Below are positions 47,301 to 56,453 of a stretch of DNA of 64,000 nucleotides, in pieces (the stretch's first letter is position 1; every line of letters starts with the position of its first letter). This stretch comes from Tupaia tana (lineage: Eukaryota > Chordata > Mammalia > Scandentia > Tupaiidae). The notes beneath the pieces were generated by a model. That model did no database searches, had not been told where the DNA came from, and saw only the letters and a list, made by a program, of their open reading frames with translations. Where the stretch lies: NCBI GenBank assembly GCA_026018925.1, contig JAKSZU010000004.1, forward strand, positions 13,346,964-13,410,963, given 5' to 3'. Made by a program: the position numbers and the translations under genes.

Positions 47301-50300
47301 GGATGGCTAGGCACCCTGGGTGGCCTGCAGGGCCAAGGGGCTGCGCACAGCCCTGCTTGGCGTGGGCCAGAATGTCTGTGTGAGGGGAACGCTCACACTG
47401 TCCGCAACAAAGCCCTCTGCCAGTTCCCCAGAGCCTACAGTGACTCAGCAAAGTCCCTTCAAAGGACTCTAAACACCAAACTGGAAGGATGCAACACCAC
47501 AAGGAGGGGATCCCCACGCCGGGCAGGAGGGCATCGCCGAACAGTCTCTCAACTGCTACTCAAATCCTTTATTTTGGTCCCAACGACTGTTCTCAAGTAG
47601 ACCCCCAAGATTCCCTGAAATAAGGTATCACTTGCCCTGCCCCCCATTCCAGTGGGCACCCCGGAGACATCAGTGAGGACGCCGCACCCCAGGAGGCCGA
47701 GTGCAGAGGTGGCAGCGCCAGCAGGGACTGTGGTAAGGCCCACACAAAGGCAGGGCTGCCCTGCAGGACTGCGAGCAGGGCCTGGGGCCGAGTCCCACTG
47801 CTTTCCTGAAGGCGGCAGGGGCTACTCCAGCTAGTCATCTCCGACCAGTCCCCAAGTGCTGACTTCTGCAAGGGCGAAGCAGCAACCTGTGACCTTGGCG
47901 GATGCACGTTCCCAAGACGACGGCGAGTGGGCCACGAGGGCTGGCCGAGGGCTAGGAGCGGTGATGTCTAAGTGCCTGGGCCCCTAAGCCATCTGGCTGG
48001 GGCAGCATGTCCCGAACCTATCACTCACTGTCAGGCCGCGTGCCCGAACTTCTGGACTTCAAGGCACCAGTAAAAACACTCAACTGACCTTGGGACGTCA
48101 CTTTTCAGCATTTCCAGCCCAGCTTGATATTGAGCAAAGGGCAACCGACCAACCTAATGATCTGTGAAAGATGCACACTTTAGCCCCAAGGCTGGGAAGG
48201 CCGTTTGGCAAGGAGGACAGCCTTTAAGCCGAATCTGCCTAACTCTAACCACAGGCCCAAGTGGTCAGCTCCCGCAAGGGGAGGCACGGTGCAGGCAGGA
48301 CCAGAGCTGTCCTGTCGCTAGGCCTGCTGCTCTAGGCCTGCAGTCTCGCCCAGGGCATTGGCCCTCGTCCTGTCTCCGTCATCTCGACCTGAGCAGGTGG
48401 GATGGCAGCGCCTCCATGTGTGGCCCCTGTTCCAGCAGCACTGGGGCGTAGGGACCCTCTGGCCTGTAATCTCTCAGGCATGTCCCAGTTGTCACCGCCG
48501 CACACAGAGACTCGGGGCAGGGCCCACATCTTCAACATGAGGATATCTTCTAAGTGACCCCAGGAAGAACACCAAACCGAGGAGGTGAGCACGCCAAGGC
48601 AGAGGTGGAGTCTGTTCCCAAGGGGGAGGCCTCCACGCAGTTTCCATCTCACTAACCACGGTCTTTGTTCTTGTTCGAGGCATGGCGTCTTCCTGTCCCA
48701 GGGCCCTGAACACACCTGTGGCAGAGTGGGTCTCCAGAAGCACAGCGTAGTTTTGGAAGCAAGTATGGAGCTTCTCAAGAGTAAGTCGGCAGGATCTGCC
48801 CACCCAGGGGTGTGGCAGCGTGCCCCGCACTCCCCCAGCTGCTCCAACCTGTCCCACTCCTGGAAAGCTCTGAGCCTGTTCTTCAAGGCTGTGGCCACTC
48901 CACCCGACTGAGTGACATCAGCTGCTTACTAAGCCTGTCCTTCACGCACCGCCCACCACCACCTTGCAGAACTACCCAGGTGCCATTTCTCCTGGGAACG
49001 ACACACTCACGAGCTGTGAAACACTCATGAACCTTCCCGCCTTCCTTTTCTTAAAAATTTCTCTAAGGAGGTGTGCATTTATGCGAGGAAAAGAGATCTA
49101 AGTAGGTCTTTGGATGGGTGTAAAAAATTCCCTAAGCAATACATTAAAATTCACTGTTTACTGGGATCAGCAAATGGTCTAATGGTTATGTCGCTGGACT
49201 CTCATGTAGTGGACCACGGTTCAAGTCTTAGACCTGGCAGCTTAAAATTTATGCCGGTTGAGTGTGCATGCATGTGTGCCCAAAATCCCATTGGACTGCG
49301 GCATGGCCAGTCCCTCTGGGGGGTGATTTCTCACTCTGTCTCTCCGTTGAGCACACGTGCCCACTAGCAAAGTCCTTTCTACAGGAAAAAAAAGAAAAGT
49401 ACTGTTTACCATCCCTGCTTTTTCTAACACCATTTGCTTTAACACAGAATAGCATTTTTTAAAATGTTGCCGGAGGGCACTTGTGCTTGCTGGAGATGGG
49501 GGTAGGGCTGAACCCACAGCACAACAGGCAGTGCACGCTGTGCTCTGGGAGCGGATCCCATGTGGCCGAGCGTGGTTCAAATCTAGGCTCCACACCTTGA
49601 GAAAGCTGGCATGCATGCCCAAAAACCTGAGAAGGAGAAATGGGGGAGAAAGCTTACAGCATGACCACACTTAGTCAGTCACTACCCTTTCCCTCTCACG
49701 CTGTCCCTCTCCCCCAATGCATGCATTTTTGGAGAGTTTTTTTTTTTTGCTACAGGGCGCGTGTGCCTGCCAAAAAGACAGAGAGACAGAAAACGAGAAA
49801 TCACCCCCCGGGGGGGTGGCCACGCCGCAATCCCTTCTCCTCCGTTCTCCTCTCGGGATCTTGGGCACGCACACACACGCACCCAGCATGAGTTTTAAGC
49901 CACCGGGTCTGGGATGCGAACCGCGGTCAACCACGTGGGAGTCCAGCGACATAGCCATTATGCTAACTGCTGGTTCCCCAAAAATTATTTAAAAAAAAGA
50001 GAGAGAAATTGAAAAGGCACCCCCTTTGGGGCACGGCCATGCCACAGTCCCATCTCCATCGCCGTGGCCTCTTGGGTCCTGGGCACACACACATGCGAGT
50101 GCAAGACGTGAACTGCGCAGTTGGCCACGTGGGAGCTGGTTGCTTTGACCACCATGCCACAGGCTGGCCCAGAGTAGCACTCTTACCTTTCCTTGTCTTT
50201 GCTGTAGAGTGCACGCACTCACCAGAGAGAGACAGAGAAAGACAGTGAGAAGAACCCCCCAAAAGGGGGATAGTAACGCTGAAATGCCTTGTCCTCCTTC

Positions 50301-50532
50301 TCTCAGGGCTTCAGGCACGCGTGCAAACACGCCTGGCGTGAGTCCAGGGCACCAGGTCCAGGACTTGCCCTTGGAGTGAGCCACGTGGGATCTAGCACCT
50401 CACCCACACTGTCTGCTGGCATGTCGCGTTGGTTTTAGGAATGATTTACTTATTTAATTCTATTTGTCATCATTATTATTATAGTTACTTCTAATTTGAC
50501 CAGAAAGAGAGGGAGGGAGGGAGGGAGGGAGG

Positions 50533-50564
<32 letters not shown>

Positions 50565-51253
50565 CCGAGAATGCAAGCCGCCTGGTGTGGACCTGAACCG
50601 CGGTCAGCCATGTGGGAGCCCAGCGCCTCTACCTACCACATTACCTGTCGGCCCACATCACTCTTAACTCTTACAAGATAAAATATGATTTTTTTCTTTC
50701 ATTTTACAAATGCCACCTCTACCCGTTTGGGACCTATTCAGATCCTCTATTTCTTTTTGAGTCAGCTTTGGTGGTTGCTGTCTTTCTAGCAATGTTTCCA
50801 TTCACTTTTTTTTTTTTTTTTTTTTTTTTTGAGAGGTTTTTTTCGCTATAGGGCGCGTGCGCTCGCCAGACAGACAGAGAGAGACATAGAGACAGAAAGC
50901 GAGAAATCACCCCCCAGAGAGGATGGTCACGCCGCAATCCCTTCTCCTCCATTCTCCTCTTGGGATCTTGGGCACGCACGCACACGCGCCCGGCGTGAGT
51001 TTTAAGCCACCGGGTCCGGGACGTGAACCGCGGTCGACTACGTGGGAGTCCAGCGACATAGCCATTACACTAACTGCTGGTTCCCAACCTTTTTTTTTTT
51101 TTTTTGAAATTAAGGGTTTTGCCATAGGGTGTGGGCACTCGCCAGACAGAGACCAAGAGAGGAAAATAAAAAATCACCCATCTGTTCCCGCCCTGGGGAC
51201 AGCCACATTGCAATCCCTTCTCTATTCTCTCAGGAATTTTGGCGCGCGGGTGT

Positions 51254-51296
<43 letters not shown>

Positions 51297-54200
51297 ACAC
51301 GGGCCTGGTGTAATTTTCATGGTCAACCATGTGAAAATCCAGTGCCTTTAACCACCACTCCACCTGCCTGCCCCAATTAAACGTGATTTTATCAGAATAA
51401 GTTAAATAATGCCTTCTGTAGTTCCCCAAAAGGTGCCACGCCAGACAATGACTCACCAGTTACACTGCGTCTGTACACTTATCTTCACCCACTGACTAGC
51501 CTTTTTTAAAAAACTACTTATTTAATTTTATTTTACTTATTACTATTTTTTAAGTTTACTATAGGGCACGTGTGCTCGCCAGAGGAAGAGAGAGAGAGGG
51601 AAAGTGAGGAAACAATTCCTTAGGTCCAGGATTTGAACCATGGCCAGCCATGTGCTGGCCACAGCTGCCTCCTCCGTAAGCCTGTCTCTATACTGAAGAC
51701 ATGCAAAGGGACAGCACTGGAAAACTGTCACAGACCACGACCGGACTCCAACGCCGGGGCACTTACCAGCCATGGGGCTGTTGCTCCTGTGAGCCGGCTT
51801 AGGGGGCGGCACGGGGGGCTGCTTGGCGGGAACTGTGCGAGGGAGGCTCGGGGTCATGGCGGTGTTCGTGCTGTCGGGCACAGCAGGCAGCGTCCTGGGG
51901 GCTGGGGAAGGGGTGACGACAGCCTCTGCAGTCTTTGCTGGGTTTGTGGAGGCAGCGGGGGCCGTGATGGAGGCGGGGGGAGTGGGAGAGGTGCGCCTCG
52001 CCGTGCTGAAGGAAGTGGCACCCTCTGTCTGCCCTTCACTTGCGACGTGAGAGGAGGACAGAGGCCTCCTAGGGGGAAGTAGAGGCTGTTTGGGCACGTC
52101 CTCAGGGGCAGACTCTGCTTCCCAGCCAGGCTGGCCTCCAATCGGACCTACAAGACAGATGCCATTGAAGGGGGGAGAGACCAGCCTGAGAGGCCGAGGC
52201 TCTGACACCCTTTGGCCTTATGGCCAACTTCATGCCTATTTGTCCATGGACTAGCTCAGTGAGGCTGCAGTTCTTGACGTATCCCATCTCAGCACTCTTA
52301 AGGAATGTCAGTGAATGAAGCTCACTGACAAACTGCTAAAGGGAATGTCATTCCCTCTAGATTTAAAAAATATATATTTATTTAGTTCTATTTGTTGTTG
52401 TTATTTCTTTTTTTTGGAGAGGTTTTTGCTATAGGGCGCGTGTGCTCGCCAGACAGACAGAGAAAGACAGAGAGATAGAAAGCAAGAAATCACCCCCCGG
52501 GGGGGTGGCCACGCCGCAATCCCTTCTCCTCCATTCTCCTCTCGGGATCTTGGGCACGCACGCACACGCGCCCGGCGTGAGTTTAAGCCGCCGGGTCCAG
52601 GACTCGAACCGCGGTCGACTACGTGGGAGTCCAGCGACATAGCCATTACGCTAAGTGCTGGTCCCATTGTTGTTATTTCTTTAATTTGACCAGAGAGAGA
52701 AAGGGAAAGCAAGAATGCAAGCTGCTAGGATTCGAACCATGGTTGGCCACATGGGAATCCAGCATCTTTAACCACCATGCCACCTGCTGGCCTCTCCCTC
52801 TGAATTTTTTTTTTTTTTTGGAAAGGTTTTTGCTATAGGGCACATGCACTCGCCAGAAAGACAGAGAGACAGAAAGTGTAAAATCACCCCACAGGGGGGA
52901 TGGCCACGCCACAATCCCTTCTCCTCCATTCTCCTCTTGGGATCTTGGGCATGTACACACACACGCCCGGCGTGAGTCTAAGCCACCGGGTCCAGGACTC
53001 GAACCGCGATTGACTACATGGGAATCCAGCGACATAGCCACTACACCAACTGCTGGTCCCCCTCCCTCCGGATTTTTTAAGAGTTTAGTTACTTTGGGTC
53101 AGCAGGCGGTGTGGTGGTTATGGCACTGGACACTCCCACATGCAGTTCTGGTCTCAGACCTGGTGGCTTGCTTTCTCACTTCCCTTCTCTCTGTGTGCCT
53201 GTCTTTCTCTGGTCAAATGAAAATGACTGAATTAACAAATAAAATGAAATAAATAATTATTTGTTAAAACTTTAGTTACTTCTTCCAAGAGAAAGAGACA
53301 GAAACAGTTGAGAGGAAGAGTGAGCTAGAAAGACAGGCTCACCAGCCTGGGCCCTGGCCCATGGGGAAGGCCGCCTCGGGGCAGGGACCAGGCCCTCCCT
53401 GCGGGCCCTAGCCTCGCATGGTGGCGGGTACCATCTTGCCTTTGCCAGCCCAGCTACCTCCCATGCTCAGCGAGCTCCTGAGGCAAATGAGACTGCTCGA
53501 CCCACTGACCCACGGCTCTCCAAGTTGGAGCTCGTTTCTCACCCAGGTGCTTCTTCAGGCCCTCCTCTGGGGTGGGCTTCCGAATACTCGCGAGTCCTGC
53601 TGGCTCGTCCTGGACCGGGCCCGGGCTAGGAGGCCTGGCCCTCCCCACAGGGACGGTATGGCCATTCTTCACCATGGCGTGGCGCGGCTTCCCTGGTTCC
53701 TCCTCGCCTGCAGCTGCAGCCAGGAGGGAAGAGCAAGGGGCAGACCTGGTCAGGCAGGGAGGGCTGGGGTGACCGTCTGTCCCCGCTCCTCCTGCTGTAG
53801 TTATAGTCGGACAGCCCGACAGCCTTTCTCCACACACTCGGAACTGCCGACTGCCACACGTGCTAAGTGCTGCAGAGGGGCCAGACAGAGTCCCCGCTTC
53901 AGGTGGCACCACGCCGAAGGCCAAGAGCGACAGTCAGTGAGGTGGTGTGCGAGGTACCGAGAAGCTGGGACACCCTGGGGGGCTGCCCTCCCAGCTAGTA
54001 AGGAGGAGGAGCATGCACAAGGGTGAAGGCGTTCAGCAGCCAGCAGCCAGCCCAGCTGACATGGGACGGGACACGGGAGAAGCGGCCGTGCGGGGACCCG
54101 GAGAGGCTAGAAGGGTACAAAGAGGAGCCTGCTCCGGGGAAGCTGGAGCTGGCACCGCAGACACGGCCTGGCGCGTAGGAGAGGCCAGTGCTGAGGGCTG

Positions 54201-56422
54201 GGTGACAGGGACTGTGACTGGAACAGGGACTCATGACGAGCTGCAGCTCAATGCAGAAGACGACTGTGTGACTAGCCCCACCATGACGGTGACGGTGACG
54301 GGCATGGCGAGATGGCCTCCCAGAGCAGTGCTCACCCTTGGCGATGACTGAGGTCTCCGAGCCTCTTTTAGGAGCAAGAATAGAACACATGGAGGTTAAG
54401 AGACTAAAACCCTCGGGCTGGCTCCGAGGCCTGGTGCAAAAGGCAGCGGGACCCCACGTGCCATCCTGCAGGCTCGAGTCCTGGACCAGCGGCTCGAGAA
54501 ACACAACAGGCATGTGAGCGAGTGCTCCAAGGCCCGAACAGAGGGAGACGAGAAGGGCCTCGTGCCTGCCTCCCGGTACACACATGTAGAGGACAGAGAA
54601 TGGGACCAAGAACGCGGCCTCACTTCCTAGGTCACGGGGACTGACACCGTCGGGCTCTGCAGATCTGTCTGCACTCTCCTCAGGGAGACGCTCCCAGCAA
54701 ACCACCTGGGGTCCAGTGTGAGCCCGCCAGGCCCCACAGACGGGTCCCGCACCCACCCTGCCCACAGGAGCCCGGCAGGGCCGCTCTCGGTAGCCCAGTA
54801 TCAGTGCGGTGTGGGGTACAGCAGGGCAGGGTCTGAGGTAAGGAGCAGCACATGCAGCTCTAGAGCCAAGCGACTTTTTGGGACTGTGGTAGTCACATCG
54901 GCTTGGGCACCCAGAACAGCAAGGGCAGAGTGGTAGGTCGGCATGGCGGGACTCCATCGTGAGTGACGATCCACGGTGTCTGCTGATGCGGCCAAGGTGA
55001 CTACTACAGCCAAGTCAAAGGGCTGTCTTTGAGGGCGGAGGAGATTCCAAGGTTCAAACCCTGCTTCTGGCCTAAAGTGGGGCTCTGTACACCAGGCCCT
55101 ACACCGTGCAGCGCTTCTGCACAGAGCAGGGCTGAGGTCAGCGCCCTGGGGCGGAGGGCCAGCTGTGCAGTGACCGTACCAGGTCACCGAATGGACCTCC
55201 GAGCTATAGCTGGAAAGCCAACAGCAAACACCGGGCAAGAACAGCTGACCAGCGAGAATGGGAGGGTGCGGGAGCGGGGAGCAGTGGAAAGGCAGGGCCA
55301 CGTACGAGCTCCAGGGGGCGCCTTTTATCTACACCGAGGCACCTAAACACCTAGTTTAGCACCCCACTGGAACAGTGTGAGAAGATAGTGACAACCAATC
55401 ACAGAAAATTTACATAAGTGTAACAAAAACCCACCATATCCTCATCCGAACCTCCAAAGGTAACCAATGATGATGATAATTTCATATAATATATACAGCT
55501 GTTGGGAAAAGTCGTGACACATTTTTGCATAGAAAAACATAGAAAAATGGGACCAGCAGATGGTGTAATGGTTATGTCGCTGGATTCCCACGCAGTCAAC
55601 TGTGGTTCGAGACCTGGACCTGGCCTTCAAGCTCATGCCAGGTGCGTGTGCACACTTGCCCAAAATCCCAAGAGAAGGGATTGTGGAATGGCCATCCCCA
55701 CTGGGGGGTGGTCTCTCGCTTTCTGTCTCTCCAGTGAACGCATGCACCCTATAGCAAACCTCTCTCTCAAAAAAAAAGAAAAAAAAAGGAAAGAAAAACA
55801 GAAAAATGAGAGAGAGTGCCCACTGAGGGGTACTCTTTCTATTTCACTGGCAATTAAAAAAGAAAAGAGAGAAGAAAAAACATTAAAAAAAACTTGACAT
55901 TCAGATTCTGTCTTATGCAAAGTAACTCAAATGAAGAGAAATGAAACACGACCGATGTACCGGGCTTCAATGTATGACCAACTGTCCCGACAGCCCCACG
56001 CTGGGGGCCAGCAGGTGGCGTGGTCCATCCAGCACTGGATCCCACATGGCCGACTGCACGGTTTGAGACGCCATGGCTTGCACACCACCATGGATGTGTC
56101 CATGTGTGCCCAAAATCCTAAGAGAATGGAGGAGAAGGGACTGCAGTGTGGCCACTGCCCTGGGAGGTGATCTTGCTTTCTCTCTCTGTCTCTGTCTTGC
56201 CACTGAGTGCACATTCCCTACAGCAAGCTTCAAAAAAAAAAAGGCAAGGGACCGGCAGATGGTGTGGTGGTTAAGGTGGCTGGACTCCCACATGGCTGAC
56301 TGTGGTTCAAGTCCTGGACCTGGCAGCTTGCTTTCTCACTTTCCTTCTCTCTCTCTCTCTCTCTCTGTCTCTAGTCAACTTCAATAAAAGTAAATAAATA
56401 AATAAAAGAATGACAATGAATA

Positions 56423-56453
<31 letters not shown>

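Noticed and set aside
53995..54957. 320-codon minus-strand frame
   Set aside because: Intronic in PHACTR4, crosses an old SINE, no family signature or splice logic.
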